A stretch of 64,000 bases of DNA from Dyella sp. GSA-30. GTDB taxonomy: Bacteria > Pseudomonadota > Gammaproteobacteria > Xanthomonadales > Rhodanobacteraceae. Under the pieces are notes generated by a model that was given only the letters and a program-made list of their open reading frames with translations, was not told the DNA's origin and did not search any database. The stretch is from contig NZ_AP027042.1 in the NCBI RefSeq assembly GCF_027924605.1, forward strand, positions 3,077,524 to 3,141,523, written 5' to 3'. This document shows positions 25,362 through 34,402 of this stretch, piece by piece. Each line of letters opens with the position of its first letter. The first letter of the stretch is position 1. Position numbers and translations under genes: made by a program.

Positions 25362-25880
25362 ATGTCCGTGACACTGCCAGAGTCCGTGGACGCATGGCGC
25401 ATGGTCGCGGCAAGGCGTTCGTTTCAAGGTGCCTTGCCGATCGCTGCCTTGCAGCGCCTCTCCGAGGTGCTCGCTGGCACGAATGGGGCGGCTCAGTACG
25501 AGTTGGATTTTGGTCGCGATGAGTTCGGTACGTCCTATCTGGATGTGCGTATTCAGGCGCCGCTCGAACTGATCTGCCAACGCTCGCTGGAGCCGTTCGT
25601 GTTGCCGGTAACGGTGGATACGCGGTTGGGTTTGATTCGTACTGAGCGCGAGGAGTCGGCACTTCCCCCGGGAAGCGAGCCGCTGCTGGTTGCCGAAGAC
25701 GGCAAGCTGAGCCTTGCGGACGTGATCGAAGACGAATTGCTGTTGGCATTGCCGCTGATCCCGATCAACCCGGAAAGCAGCCTGCCGGAAGAAGTAGTTG
25801 GCCTTGAGCCGGAGCAATCCGCGGCTGAGGGTCGTCCCGATAACCCGTTCGCGGTCTTGCGCGAACTCAAGAAAAACTGA
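25362..25880 (+). CDS. yceD: YceD / DUF177 family protein (23S rRNA accumulation protein)
   Basis: 172 residues. The family is nearly always encoded directly before rpmF (L32) and in E. coli is reported to be needed for normal 23S rRNA levels. Recognisable parts are DAWRMVAARRSFQGALPIAALQRL at the N-terminus, LICQRSLEPFVLPV in the middle (one Cys of the usual CxxC pair is Ser here), and the C-terminal VIEDELLLALPLIPINP motif. No Shine-Dalgarno precedes the ATG because the promoter -10 sits 10 nt upstream. Confidence 0.88.
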   Translation: MSVTLPESVDAWRMVAARRSFQGALPIAALQRLSEVLAGTNGAAQYELDFGRDEFGTSYLDVRIQAPLELICQRSLEPFVLPVTVDTRLGLIRTEREESALPPGSEPLLVAEDGKLSLADVIEDELLLALPLIPINPESSLPEEVVGLEPEQSAAEGRPDNPFAVLRELKKN

Positions 25881-25898
25881 TTTAGCTGGAGACTTGCC

Positions 25899-26093
25899 AT
25901 GGCCGTTGCCAAGAGCCGCAAAACCCCGTCCACCCGCGGCATGCGTCGTTCGCACGATGCGTTGAAAACCGTGCAGCTGGCCACCGATCCGACCAGTGGC
26001 GAGGTGCATCTGCGCCATCACGTCACCAAGGACGGCTACTACCGTGGCAAGAAGGTCATCCAGACCAACGCTTCGGTGGTCGAAGAAGATTGA
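25899..26093 (+). CDS. rpmF: 50S ribosomal protein L32
   Basis: 64 residues: [21 protein letters not shown] at the start and [17 protein letters not shown] near the end are diagnostic. It has no zinc-binding cysteines. It lies 18 bp after yceD with SD GGAGA. A terminator follows; plsX, which comes next in E. coli, is absent at this place. Confidence 0.96.
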   Translation: MAVAKSRKTPSTRGMRRSHDALKTVQLATDPTSGEVHLRHHVTKDGYYRGKKVIQTNASVVEED

Positions 26094-26137
26094 TCGAGCC
26101 CTGAGGGCCTGTCACCAGGCTCCTGGACTTTGGATCA

Positions 26138-26172
26138 GCAAAGCGGCGCGACTACGCGCCGCTTTGCGTTTT
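26138..26172 (+). terminator. Intrinsic terminator after rpmF
   Basis: A 13-bp stem (GCAAAGCGGCGCG / CGCGCCGCTTTGC), loop ACTA, then GTTTT. It separates yceD-rpmF from fabH. Confidence 0.85.
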
Positions 26173-26262
26173 GGCGCTCAGGCAGCGTAACGTTGCCGGT
26201 TTGGCCGCCCGGTTTTTCTGGCCGGCCCGCCTGGCGCGTCGCGCCCCGCAACTGGATAGTCA

Positions 26263-27237
26263 ATGGCTCCGATCTACTCTCGTATCGTCGCGACCGGCAG
26301 CGCGCTGCCTGAGCGCGTGCTGACCAACGCCGACCTGGAAAAATTCGTCGATACCAGCGACGAATGGATTCGTAGCCGCACAGGTATCCGACAGCGCCAT
26401 ATCGCCGCCGACGGCGAAACCACCGGCGATCTCTCCACGCTTGCCGCGCAACGCGCGTTGGATGCCGCGGGCATCAAGGCGTCCGAGATCGATCTGATCG
26501 TGCTGGGCACGACCACGCCCGATATTATTTTTCCGTCCACGGCCTGCCTGGTGCAGCATCGTTTGGGCGCCAACGGTTGCGCCGCATTTGACGTTAACGC
26601 TGCCTGCTCGGGCTTCGTCTACGCCCTGGGCGTGGCCGACAAGTTCATCAAGACCGGCTCGGCGAAAAAGGCTTTGGTGATCGGTGCCGAAACGTTGACT
26701 CGCATGATCGACTGGAACGAGCGCGAAACCTGCGTGCTGTTCGGCGACGGCGCGGGCGCGGTGGTACTGGAAGGCAGCAGTGAGCCGGGCATCTACGCCA
26801 CCTGCCTGCACGCCGATGGCGGTCACAAGGAATTGTTGTACAACCCGGTGGGCGTGTCCGCCGGTTTCACCGACGAACCCAACCATGGCGTGCGCATTCG
26901 CATGGCTGGCCGCGAAGTGTTCAAGGTGGCGGTCAAGACGCTCGACGCGTTGGTCGAAGAAACGCTCAGCGCGGGCGGGATGGATGCCGCGCAGCTCGAT
27001 TGGCTGATCCCGCATCAGGCCAACCTGCGCATCATCGAAGCGACCGCCAAGCGCTTGAACATGTCGATGGAGCAGGTGATCGTCACGGTCGATCAGCATG
27101 CCAATACTTCAGCCGGCTCCGTGCCACTGGCGCTGGACCATGCGGTGCGTTCGGGCAAGGTGAAGCGCGGGCAGAATTTGCTGCTTGAGGCGTTTGGTGG
27201 TGGATTTACGTGGGCTTCGGCGTTGTTGCGTTATTGA
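26263..27237 (+). CDS. fabH: Beta-ketoacyl-ACP synthase III (FabH)
   Basis: Starts fatty acid synthesis by condensing an acyl-CoA primer with malonyl-ACP. 324 residues, complete. The catalytic triad is C115 ([12 protein letters not shown]), H251 ([10 protein letters not shown]) and N281 (QHANTSAGS); the oxyanion [10 protein letters not shown] motif is present. The final strand ([19 protein letters not shown]) is typical. No clear Shine-Dalgarno precedes the ATG, and no confident promoter is seen in the 90 bp after the rpmF terminator. Confidence 0.95.
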   Translation: MAPIYSRIVATGSALPERVLTNADLEKFVDTSDEWIRSRTGIRQRHIAADGETTGDLSTLAAQRALDAAGIKASEIDLIVLGTTTPDIIFPSTACLVQHRLGANGCAAFDVNAACSGFVYALGVADKFIKTGSAKKALVIGAETLTRMIDWNERETCVLFGDGAGAVVLEGSSEPGIYATCLHADGGHKELLYNPVGVSAGFTDEPNHGVRIRMAGREVFKVAVKTLDALVEETLSAGGMDAAQLDWLIPHQANLRIIEATAKRLNMSMEQVIVTVDQHANTSAGSVPLALDHAVRSGKVKRGQNLLLEAFGGGFTWASALLRY

Positions 27238-27262
27238 GCGCACTGCCGGTTTGTGACGCTGC

Positions 27263-27337
27263 GGTCGCGACTGAAGTCGCTCCTACAAAGATCCGCAAGG
27301 TTTCCGAGTTTTTGTAGGAGCGACTTCAGTCGCGACC
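27263..27337. repeat. REP element, perfect 27-bp inverted repeat
   Basis: The left arm (27263-27289) and right arm (27311-27337) are exact reverse complements of 27 bases, containing TCGCGACTGAAGTCGCTCC, with a 21-nt spacer. This is the widely dispersed 'GTAGGAGCGACTTCAGTCGCGAC' type of pseudomonad and xanthomonad repeat. It lies inside the fab cluster between fabH and fabD, and a degenerate partial copy may follow at 27358-27380. Confidence 0.9.
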
Positions 27338-27479
27338 GACATTGACGCAACCAGGGAGCTGCGGCTGTAGTCACTCCCGCAAAATGCCGGCCGCCACGCT
27401 TTTCTCTCCCCAAACAGCTGCGTACGGAGCCCATAACTGGCACCATTCCGCTTTTGGTACCCCGGACGCTTCCTACTCC

Positions 27480-28424
27480 ATGACTCCATCTGCCTCGCTC
27501 GCTTTCGTTTTCCCCGGCCAGGGTTCGCAATCGGTCGGCATGCTGGCCGAACTGGCCGCCGCACACGGCGACGTCAAAGCCGCGTTCGATGAAGCCTCGC
27601 AGGGCGCGGGCGTCGACCTGTGGACAATGAGCCAGCAGGGGCCCGAGGAGCAGCTCAACAGCACGCAGAACACCCAGCCGGCGTTGCTGGCGGCCAGCGT
27701 CGCTGTTTGGCGCGTCTGGCAGAAAGTCGGCGGCGCACAGCCGGCGCAGATGTCCGGTCACAGCCTGGGCGAATACAGTGCCCTGGTTTGCGCGGGAGCC
27801 TTATCGCTGCATGATGCGGCCGCCCTGGTTGCCGAGCGCGGCCGCTTGATGCAGGCCGCGGTGCCCGCGGGCGTCGGCGCGATGGCGGCGATTCTCGGCG
27901 GCGACGATACACAGATTGCCGCCGTGTGCGAAGAAGTGGCGCAGGGGCAGGTGGTGGCGCCGGCCAATTTCAATTCGCCCGGTCAGCTGGTGATTGCAGG
28001 GCATGCCGAAGCGGTCGATCGTGCCTTGGCCCGCCTGGCCGAGCTCGGCGTGAAGAAGGCGGTCAAGCTGGCCGTGTCGGTGCCGTCGCATTGCGCGCTG
28101 ATGCGCGATGCGGCCGAGAAGCTCGACGAGCGCATGGCCTCCATTGCATGGCAGCTGCCGGTGATTCCGGTTGTGCAGAACGCGGTGGCCAAGTCCTTCG
28201 ATACGATTGCCGATATCCGCGGCGCGTTGCAGCAACAGCTCTATATGCCGGTGCGCTGGACCGAATGCGTGCAGGCGCTGGTGGCTGGTGGTGCGACTCG
28301 CATCGTCGAGGCAGGCCCGGGCAAGGTGCTCGCCGGTTTGATCAAGCGTATCGACAAGAGCGTCGAAGCCCGCGCTATCGGAACTCCTGCCGATCTCGAT
28401 GCCGTACGTGCCGAATGGTCGTGA
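27480..28424 (+). CDS. fabD: Malonyl-CoA:ACP transacylase
   Basis: Loads malonyl groups onto AcpP. 314 residues from the ATG at 27480. The N-terminus AFVFPGQGSQSVGM, nucleophile S95 in GHSLGEYSAL, Arg in AERGRLMQAAVP, and catalytic His in VSVPSHCALM are present. An upstream in-frame extension (from 27342) runs back toward the REP region and is not family sequence. The 240-bp gap after fabH, holding the REP, means it may have its own promoter. Confidence 0.95.
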   Translation: MTPSASLAFVFPGQGSQSVGMLAELAAAHGDVKAAFDEASQGAGVDLWTMSQQGPEEQLNSTQNTQPALLAASVAVWRVWQKVGGAQPAQMSGHSLGEYSALVCAGALSLHDAAALVAERGRLMQAAVPAGVGAMAAILGGDDTQIAAVCEEVAQGQVVAPANFNSPGQLVIAGHAEAVDRALARLAELGVKKAVKLAVSVPSHCALMRDAAEKLDERMASIAWQLPVIPVVQNAVAKSFDTIADIRGALQQQLYMPVRWTECVQALVAGGATRIVEAGPGKVLAGLIKRIDKSVEARAIGTPADLDAVRAEWS

Positions 28425-28470
28425 GCGTCGCTTCGAAATTTTGCTATCCGATGCATAAGGAATCCTGAGC

Positions 28471-29214
28471 ATGAGTCATTCTTTGCAGGGCGAAATCGCT
28501 CTGGTCACCGGCGCCAGCCGTGGTATCGGCGCTGCGATCGCCGATGAACTGGCCCAGCGCGGCGCGACCGTGATCGGTACGGCGACCAGCGAGTCGGGTG
28601 CTGCGGCTATCGGTGAGCGGCTGGCGGCACACGGCGGTTCGGGTCGCGTTTTAAACGTGACCGACAGTGCGCAGGTCGAGGGCTTGATCGATGCGATCGC
28701 CAAGGAGTTCGGGCCGGTCTCGATCCTGGTCAACAATGCCGGCATCACGCGCGATCAGCTCCTGCTGCGCATGAAGGACGAGGATTGGCAGGCCATTCTC
28801 GATACCAATCTCACCTCGGTTTACCGCACCTCCAAGGCGGTGCTGCGCGGCATGATGAAGGCACGCAAGGGCCGCATCATCTCGATCGCCTCGGTGATCG
28901 GCCTGACTGGTAACCCGGGCCAGGCCAACTATGCCGCGGCCAAGGCCGGCATCATCGCGTTCTCCAAGTCGCTGGCGCGCGAGATCGGTACGCGCGGGAT
29001 CACCGTGAACGTGGTGGCGCCGGGCTTTATCGATACCGACATGACGCGCGCGCTGCCGGAGGAGTCCAAGCAGGCTCTGCTGGGTCAGATCGCCCTGGGC
29101 CGCCTGGGCGAGTCGAACGATATTGCGCAGGCGGTGGCGTTTCTCGCGTCCCCGGCGGCGGCCTATATCACCGGCGAGACGCTACATGTCAATGGCGGCA
29201 TGTACATGCCCTGA
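28471..29214 (+). CDS. fabG: 3-oxoacyl-ACP reductase
   Basis: NADPH-dependent reductase of the elongation cycle. 247 residues with the SDR features: GASRGIGAAIA cofactor loop (about 14-24), NNAGITRD (88-95), and catalytic S141, Y154 and K158 (SVIGLTGNPGQANYAAAKAG region). It ends GETLHVNGGMYM as in FabG proteins. It is 46 bp downstream of fabD with SD AAGGA. Confidence 0.95.
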   Translation: MSHSLQGEIALVTGASRGIGAAIADELAQRGATVIGTATSESGAAAIGERLAAHGGSGRVLNVTDSAQVEGLIDAIAKEFGPVSILVNNAGITRDQLLLRMKDEDWQAILDTNLTSVYRTSKAVLRGMMKARKGRIISIASVIGLTGNPGQANYAAAKAGIIAFSKSLAREIGTRGITVNVVAPGFIDTDMTRALPEESKQALLGQIALGRLGESNDIAQAVAFLASPAAAYITGETLHVNGGMYMP

Positions 29215-29228
29215 TAGTGAAATTTGGA

Positions 29229-29250
29229 GGCCAGGCCTTGAAGCCTGGCC
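29229..29250 (+). terminator. Hairpin after fabG (possible weak terminator)
   Basis: GGCCAGGC and GCCTGGCC pair perfectly with a 6-nt loop, 15 bp after the fabG stop. The absence of a T tract makes true intrinsic termination doubtful; it may protect the fabG mRNA 3' end. Confidence 0.4.
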
Positions 29251-29303
29251 CGGGCGTGCCCATACAGGCTCGCGTCTCAGCGTATTGGGATATTTTTCGG
29301 CAG

Positions 29304-29334
29304 TTGTCGCCAGCGGGCAATTTTTAGGCGACAA
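29304..29334. promoter_or_regulatory. Dyad in the acpP upstream region
   Basis: TTGTCGCC (29304-29311) and GGCGACAA (29327-29334) form a perfect 8-bp inverted repeat with a 15-bp spacer, about 150 bp upstream of acpP. A TACAAT -10-like box lies at 29413-29418, and a further hairpin (CCGGCCTT/AAGGCCGG, 29422-29446) falls in the likely acpP leader. Possible regulator site; no regulator is identified. Confidence 0.35.
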
Positions 29335-29485
29335 TTAGCCTTTCGCGTCGGCCCGATGGGTCGACACATAAAACCGCGCCGGCGGACCGTGGCGGCCAAC
29401 AGGCTTAGCCATTACAATCCGCCGGCCTTGCCGGTCGGAAGGCCGGTTCAAGACAAGCAACTACTCCTTGGGAGGTATTGGCAAC

Positions 29486-29725
29486 ATGAGCACCATCGAA
29501 GAACGCGTCAAGAAAATCGTCGTCGAGCAGCTGGGCGTGAAAGAAGATGAAGTCACGGCGAACTCCTCGTTCGTGGACGATCTGGGCGCGGATTCGCTGG
29601 ACACCGTGGAACTGGTGATGGCTCTCGAGGAAGAGTTCGAGACCGAGATTCCGGACGAAGAAGCCGAGAAGATCACCACGGTGCAGCAGGCCACTGATTA
29701 CATCAAGGCCCATACCAAGGACTGA
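29486..29725 (+). CDS. acpP: Acyl carrier protein
   Basis: 79 residues, very acidic. S37 in [21 protein letters not shown] is the phosphopantetheine attachment site. It carries growing acyl chains for fatty acid, lipid A and other lipid syntheses. SD GGGAGG lies upstream of the ATG at 29486; an earlier in-frame start at 29468 overlaps that site and is rejected. It is flanked by 271- and 222-bp spacers, so it is probably transcribed from its own promoter at high level. Confidence 0.97.
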   Translation: MSTIEERVKKIVVEQLGVKEDEVTANSSFVDDLGADSLDTVELVMALEEEFETEIPDEEAEKITTVQQATDYIKAHTKD

Positions 29726-29784
29726 TCGTGACGAGGCCGGCATGCGCTTATCGCCTTGCCTGCCGACGAAAGCGATATCGAAAG

Positions 29785-29812
29785 CTGCGCCATATCGGCG
29801 CAGTTTTCGTTT
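29785..29812 (+). terminator. Intrinsic terminator after acpP
   Basis: CTGCGCC and GGCGCAG form the stem with a 5-nt loop, followed by TTTTCGTTT. It separates the highly expressed acpP from fabF. Confidence 0.75.
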
Positions 29813-29947
29813 CTGCAATAAGCAACGTCCGACCCCGTATGGTCGCCTTGTATAGGCCTGTGAGGGCCTCAAGGTATCGGACGGCGTGGCTGCAATCGAT
29901 GCGGTAGTTAGCGACGGCGGCCGCGGAACCCCAAAGGGAAAGATCAG

Positions 29948-31186
29948 ATGAGCAAACGACGTGTGGTAGTAACCGGCATGGGCATCATTTCGCCGGTTGG
30001 CAACGACCTCGCCAGCGCCTGGGACAACATCCTCAAGGGTGTCAGCGGTATCGGTGAAGTCACCCATTTCGACGCGACCGCCTATGCCACGCGCATTGCC
30101 GGTCAGGTCCGCGATTTCAACCCAGGCGACTGGATTGCGCCCAAGGACATCAAGAAGATGGATCCGTTCATCCACTACGGCATCGCCGCGGGCACGCAAG
30201 CCCTGCGCGATTCCGGTCTGGAAGTGACGGAAGAAAATGCACCGCGCATCGGCGTGGCGGTGGCGGCTGGTATCGGCGGCCTGCATACCATCGAACATAC
30301 ATCGATCGAACTGCATGAAAAGGGCCCGCGTCGCGTGTCGCCGTTCTTCGTGCCCAGTTCGATCATCAACATGGTCTCGGGCCATCTGTCGATCATGTAC
30401 GGCCTGAAGGGGCCGAACATCGCCTGCGTCACGGCTTGCACCACGGCCACGCACAATATCGGGCTGGCCATGCGCATGATCCAGTACGGCGATGCCGACG
30501 TCATGGTGGCCGGTGGCGCTGAATTCGCCACCACCGGCACGGCGATGGCGGGCTTCTGCTCGGCCAAGGCCATGTCTACCCGCAACGACGCGCCGACCAA
30601 GGCCAGCCGTCCGTGGGACAAGGATCGCGACGGCTTCGTGCTGTCCGACGGCGCCGGCGTGCTGGTGCTGGAGGAATACGAACACGCCAAGGCACGCGGC
30701 GCGAAGATCTACGCCGAGCTGGTCGGCTTCGGCATGAGCGGCGATGCGTATCACATCACCGCGCCGAGCGAAGGCGGCGAGGGTGCGGCACGCTCGATGG
30801 AGGCTGCCCTGAAGGACGGCGCGCTGAACCCGACCGACGTGCACTACGTCAACGCGCACGGCACCTCGACGCCGCTGGGCGACCTGGGTGAAGTGCTCGC
30901 GGCCAAGCGCGTGTTCGGCGATTACGCATACAAGCTGCCGGTCAGCTCGACCAAGTCGATGACCGGTCATCTGCTCGGTGCAGCCGGCGGCGTGGAAGCG
31001 ATCTTCAGCATCCTGGCACTGCGTGATCAGGTGCTGCCGCCGACGATCAATCTCGACGAGCCGGGTGAAGGCTGCGATCTCGATTTCGTGCCGAACACGG
31101 CACGCGAAGCGAAGGTCGACGTGGTGATCTCCAATTCGTTCGGTTTTGGCGGCACCAACGGCACCCTGGCGTTCCGTCGCGTCTGA
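29948..31186 (+). CDS. fabF: Beta-ketoacyl-ACP synthase II
   Basis: Elongating condensing enzyme. 412 residues: catalytic C164 ([12 protein letters not shown]), first His in [11 protein letters not shown], Lys in [16 protein letters not shown], and final [10 protein letters not shown]. The SD is AAAGGGAAAGATCAG. The spacer to acpP (about 220 bp) contains the acpP terminator and a CGTCCGA...TCGGACG dyad of unknown meaning. pabB follows after 5 bp, so fabF heads the pabB-pabC-mltG-tmk-holB run. Confidence 0.95.
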   Translation: MSKRRVVVTGMGIISPVGNDLASAWDNILKGVSGIGEVTHFDATAYATRIAGQVRDFNPGDWIAPKDIKKMDPFIHYGIAAGTQALRDSGLEVTEENAPRIGVAVAAGIGGLHTIEHTSIELHEKGPRRVSPFFVPSSIINMVSGHLSIMYGLKGPNIACVTACTTATHNIGLAMRMIQYGDADVMVAGGAEFATTGTAMAGFCSAKAMSTRNDAPTKASRPWDKDRDGFVLSDGAGVLVLEEYEHAKARGAKIYAELVGFGMSGDAYHITAPSEGGEGAARSMEAALKDGALNPTDVHYVNAHGTSTPLGDLGEVLAAKRVFGDYAYKLPVSSTKSMTGHLLGAAGGVEAIFSILALRDQVLPPTINLDEPGEGCDLDFVPNTAREAKVDVVISNSFGFGGTNGTLAFRRV

Positions 31187-31191
31187 TTGGC

Positions 31192-32538
31192 GTGACCATA
31201 TCGGTGCGTTACCTTGCCGGCCGGCGCGATCTGCTCGCGCCGGCCGCGCTGTTTCCGGAGCATTATCCCTGCCTGCTCGAAAGCGTGGTCCGCGGCACGC
31301 CGCAGTCGCGCTATGACCTGCTGTTCGCGTTTCCACGCGCAAGCCTGACCTTGCATGCCGATGGGCGCGTGCTCGATGACGCGGGCGTCCTGCAGCCCGG
31401 CGGTTTTCTCGATGCCCTCGATCGCGCGTGGCAAGCCGAGCGCACGGACGTGGGCGACGACGAGTTGCCGTTTCATGGCGGTTGGGTAGTGATGCTGGCC
31501 TATGAGCTGGCCGCGGAAATCGAGCCCAGACTGAAGCTGCGCCGACACGACGTTCTGCCGGTGGCGCTGGCCTTGCGCTGCCCGGCGGCGATCATTGTCG
31601 ACCATCTGCGGGACCGTACGATGCTGGTGGCGGAAGAGGGCAGCGAAGCGCTGCTCGATCAGCTCGAGGCGGATATGGCTTCGCAGTGGTCGGCGCAGGC
31701 CTTGCCGGCACCATCGGCTATCGATGAAGACGCGCCCGCGCTTTTCCTCGATGGCGTCGAACGCATTCACCAGCATTTGCGCGACGGCGATATTTTCCAG
31801 GTCAATCTGTCGCGTGCATGGCGCATGTCTTATGCCCAGCCGCCCAGGCCGGCCGACGTTTATGCGGCCTTGCGCCAAGCCAATCCGGCACCGTTTGCCG
31901 GCCTGTTGCAGCATGGCCACTGGGCGATCGTCAGCTCCTCACCCGAGCGGCTGGTCGAAACGCGCAAAGGCATGGCGCAGACGCGTCCCATCGCCGGCAC
32001 CCGGCCGCGTGTGGCGGGCGACGACGAACTGGCGCGGATTCGTGAATTGAGCACGCACCCGAAGGAGCGCGCCGAGCACGTCATGCTGATCGATCTGGAG
32101 CGTAACGACCTGGGACGGGTCTGCGTGCCGGGTACGGTCGAGGTCGACGAGCTGATGGTGGTGGAGAGTTATGCCCACGTTCATCACATCGTGTCCAATG
32201 TGCGAGGTCGCCTGCGCACCGGAGTGACGCCAGGCGAGGTGATCCGTGCGACCTTTCCGGGCGGTACGATCACCGGTTGCCCGAAGGTGCGCTGCATGGA
32301 AATCATCGCTGCGCTGGAGGACGCACCCCGCGGCGCCTATACCGGCGCGCTGGGCTATATCGATCGCAACGGTGACCTCGATTTGAACATCTTGATCCGC
32401 ACGCTGACGCAGTCCGCCGGACAGATCAGTCTGCGAGCCGGCGCCGGGATCGTGACCGATTCGGTGGCTGCCGCCGAGCTGGAAGAAACCCGCGCCAAGG
32501 CACGCGGCCTGTTGCGTGCACTCGGGGCTGCCGGTTGA
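31192..32538 (+). CDS. pabB: Aminodeoxychorismate synthase component I
   Basis: Converts chorismate, with ammonia from a PabA-type glutaminase, to 4-amino-4-deoxychorismate for folate synthesis. 448 residues. The chorismate-binding domain (about 190-448) has DIFQVNLSR, SSSPERLV, HPKERAEHVMLIDLERNDLGR, ESYAHVHHIVS and FPGGTITGCPKVR. The motif that is PIKGT in E. coli PabB reads PIAGT here (A268), as in TrpE. The shorter length and the pabC neighbour still favour PabB. The start is a GTG; no pabA is in the window. The stop and pabC start share a base (TGATG). Confidence 0.85.
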   Translation: MTISVRYLAGRRDLLAPAALFPEHYPCLLESVVRGTPQSRYDLLFAFPRASLTLHADGRVLDDAGVLQPGGFLDALDRAWQAERTDVGDDELPFHGGWVVMLAYELAAEIEPRLKLRRHDVLPVALALRCPAAIIVDHLRDRTMLVAEEGSEALLDQLEADMASQWSAQALPAPSAIDEDAPALFLDGVERIHQHLRDGDIFQVNLSRAWRMSYAQPPRPADVYAALRQANPAPFAGLLQHGHWAIVSSSPERLVETRKGMAQTRPIAGTRPRVAGDDELARIRELSTHPKERAEHVMLIDLERNDLGRVCVPGTVEVDELMVVESYAHVHHIVSNVRGRLRTGVTPGEVIRATFPGGTITGCPKVRCMEIIAALEDAPRGAYTGALGYIDRNGDLDLNILIRTLTQSAGQISLRAGAGIVTDSVAAAELEETRAKARGLLRALGAAG

Positions 32539-33368
32539 TGTCGACCGCGCCGGTTCGCCTGCTGCTGGACGGCAAGGCGGAAGCTGCGGTGTCTCCGCTC
32601 GACCGAGGCCTGCTTTACGGCGACGGCCTGTTCGAAACGGTTCGCTTTGCCGCCGGCAGCGCGCCCCTGTGGGCGCGGCATATGCAGCGGCTGCAGCACG
32701 GCTGCAAACGGCTTCATCTGCCAGCCATCGACGCCGAACACTTGGAAAGCGAAGCGTTGAGCGTGATCGACGGCATGCCCGAGGCCGTGGTGCGTATCAC
32801 GATCACGCGCGGCATCGGCGAGCGTGGATACCGCTTGCCTGCCCATCCGCAGCCGACGCGCCTGGTGGCCGCATTTGCGCCGCCGCCATCGCCGCCTGAG
32901 GACTATCGCGATGGCGTGGTGGCGCGACTGTGTGCGCTGCGGCTGGCCTCGCAGCCACTGCTGGCAGGCCTGAAGCATCTCAATCGACTGGAACAGGTGC
33001 TAGCGCGTGCCGAATGGGACGACCCGGCAGTGTTCGAAGGACTGCTTTGCGACGAAGCCGGTCGAGTGATTTCGGCCACCATGGCCAATCTGTTTGCGGT
33101 CATCGACGGCGTCATGGTGACGCCGGCACTCGACCGCTGTGGCGTGGCGGGTGTCGCGCGCGCCGAAATCCTGGCCAGAGGGGGCGTGCAAGTGCGCGAT
33201 TTGCCGCTCGATTTACTCTGGCAGGCCCAAGAGCTCTTTCTCAGTTCCAGCGTACGCGGCATTCTTCCGCTTCGGACGGTGGGCGAAACGGCCTTTGCCC
33301 CCGGTCCACACACCCGTGCCTTGCAACAGCATTGGCGCGATCTGGGTTTTTCAGGAAGCCAAGCATGA
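32538..33368 (+). CDS. pabC: Aminodeoxychorismate lyase
   Basis: PLP-dependent fold-type IV enzyme that cleaves aminodeoxychorismate to p-aminobenzoate and pyruvate. 276 residues. SPLDRGLLYGDGLFETVRF at the N-terminus, LKHLNRLEQVLAR with the PLP Lys (about 140) and a FEGLLCDEAGRVISATMANLFAV core are class IV aminotransferase features. It fits as the partner of the upstream pabB. The mltG start overlaps its stop (ATGA). Confidence 0.92.
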   Translation: MSTAPVRLLLDGKAEAAVSPLDRGLLYGDGLFETVRFAAGSAPLWARHMQRLQHGCKRLHLPAIDAEHLESEALSVIDGMPEAVVRITITRGIGERGYRLPAHPQPTRLVAAFAPPPSPPEDYRDGVVARLCALRLASQPLLAGLKHLNRLEQVLARAEWDDPAVFEGLLCDEAGRVISATMANLFAVIDGVMVTPALDRCGVAGVARAEILARGGVQVRDLPLDLLWQAQELFLSSSVRGILPLRTVGETAFAPGPHTRALQQHWRDLGFSGSQA

Positions 33369-34402
33369 GCCGTAGCAAGCAATCCGGTGGCGCGCTGTTC
33401 CGCGTCGTGGTGGTCATCGTCCTATTGGCGATCGCCGCCGGAATCGCCTATGGCTGGTTCGACTTCGCGCGTTTCAGCCGTACGCCGCTCACCCTCACCA
33501 CCACCAATCAAAGTATCGATATCGGCCGTGGCAGCAGTTTCAAGGATATCGTCGGCGAACTGCGCCAGCGCGGCTTTACCCAGGCATCGCCGCTTTACTG
33601 GCGACTGCTGGCCGAGCAGATGCGCGTGGCTGGCAAGCTGCATGCGGGCGAATATGCCCTGAGCGGCGGCATGACGCCGCGCGACCTGCTGACCAATATG
33701 GCGGCCGGCAAGGTGTTGCAGCGCTACTTCACCATCGTCGACGGCTGGAATTTCCGCGAGCTGCGCCAGGCGCTGACGCATGCGGATCGTTTGCGACAGG
33801 ATGGTGCGGTGCTTGACGACAAGGCATTGATGGAGAAGATCGGCAGCGCGGGCGAAGAGCCCGAAGGTCGTTTTCTGCCCGAGACCTATGCGTATGTGAA
33901 GGGCGATAGCGATCTGGACGTTCTCAAGCGTGCGCATGCGGCCATGAGCAAGGCGCTCGACGCAGCGTGGCAGGGCCGCGACAAGGACCTGCCGCTGGCG
34001 ACGCCTTACGACGCGCTGATTCTCGCGTCGATCGTGGAGAAGGAAACCGGTCGTGCCGACGAGCGCCCGCGCATTGCCGGCGTATTCGTGCGCCGCCTGC
34101 AGATGCATATGTTGCTGCAGACCGATCCCACGGTGATCTATGGCATGGGCGACAGCTACGCCGGCAACATCCACAAGTCGGATCTGACCACCGACACCCC
34201 ATACAACACGTATACGCGCCAGGGCCTGCCGCCGACGCCGATTGCCATGCCCGGCAAGCCGGCATTGCAGGCGGCGACGCATCCGCTCAAAGGCAGCGAG
34301 CTTTATTTCGTGGCGCGTGGCGATGGCAGCCATGTGTTCTCATCGACCCTGGACGAGCACAATCGCAACGTCGCCTGCTACCAGTTGAAGCGCTGCTCAT
34401 GA
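33365..34402 (+). CDS. mltG: Endolytic murein transglycosylase MltG
   Basis: Cleaves nascent glycan strands, setting their length, at the periplasmic face of the inner membrane. 345 residues: one N-terminal helix (about 11-31), a LysM-like segment, then the YceG catalytic domain with ASIVEKETGR (about 221-230, catalytic Glu), LLQTDPTVIYGMG, PYNTYTRQGLPPTPI and YFVARGDGSHVFS. The pabC-mltG-tmk-holB order is the same as in E. coli, and all junctions are ATGA overlaps. Confidence 0.95.
   Translation: MSRSKQSGGALFRVVVVIVLLAIAAGIAYGWFDFARFSRTPLTLTTTNQSIDIGRGSSFKDIVGELRQRGFTQASPLYWRLLAEQMRVAGKLHAGEYALSGGMTPRDLLTNMAAGKVLQRYFTIVDGWNFRELRQALTHADRLRQDGAVLDDKALMEKIGSAGEEPEGRFLPETYAYVKGDSDLDVLKRAHAAMSKALDAAWQGRDKDLPLATPYDALILASIVEKETGRADERPRIAGVFVRRLQMHMLLQTDPTVIYGMGDSYAGNIHKSDLTTDTPYNTYTRQGLPPTPIAMPGKPALQAATHPLKGSELYFVARGDGSHVFSSTLDEHNRNVACYQLKRCS

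Noticed and set aside
29405-31342. 645-residue minus-strand open frame
   Set aside because: Antisense to acpP, fabF and the start of pabB; no domain and no ribosome site.
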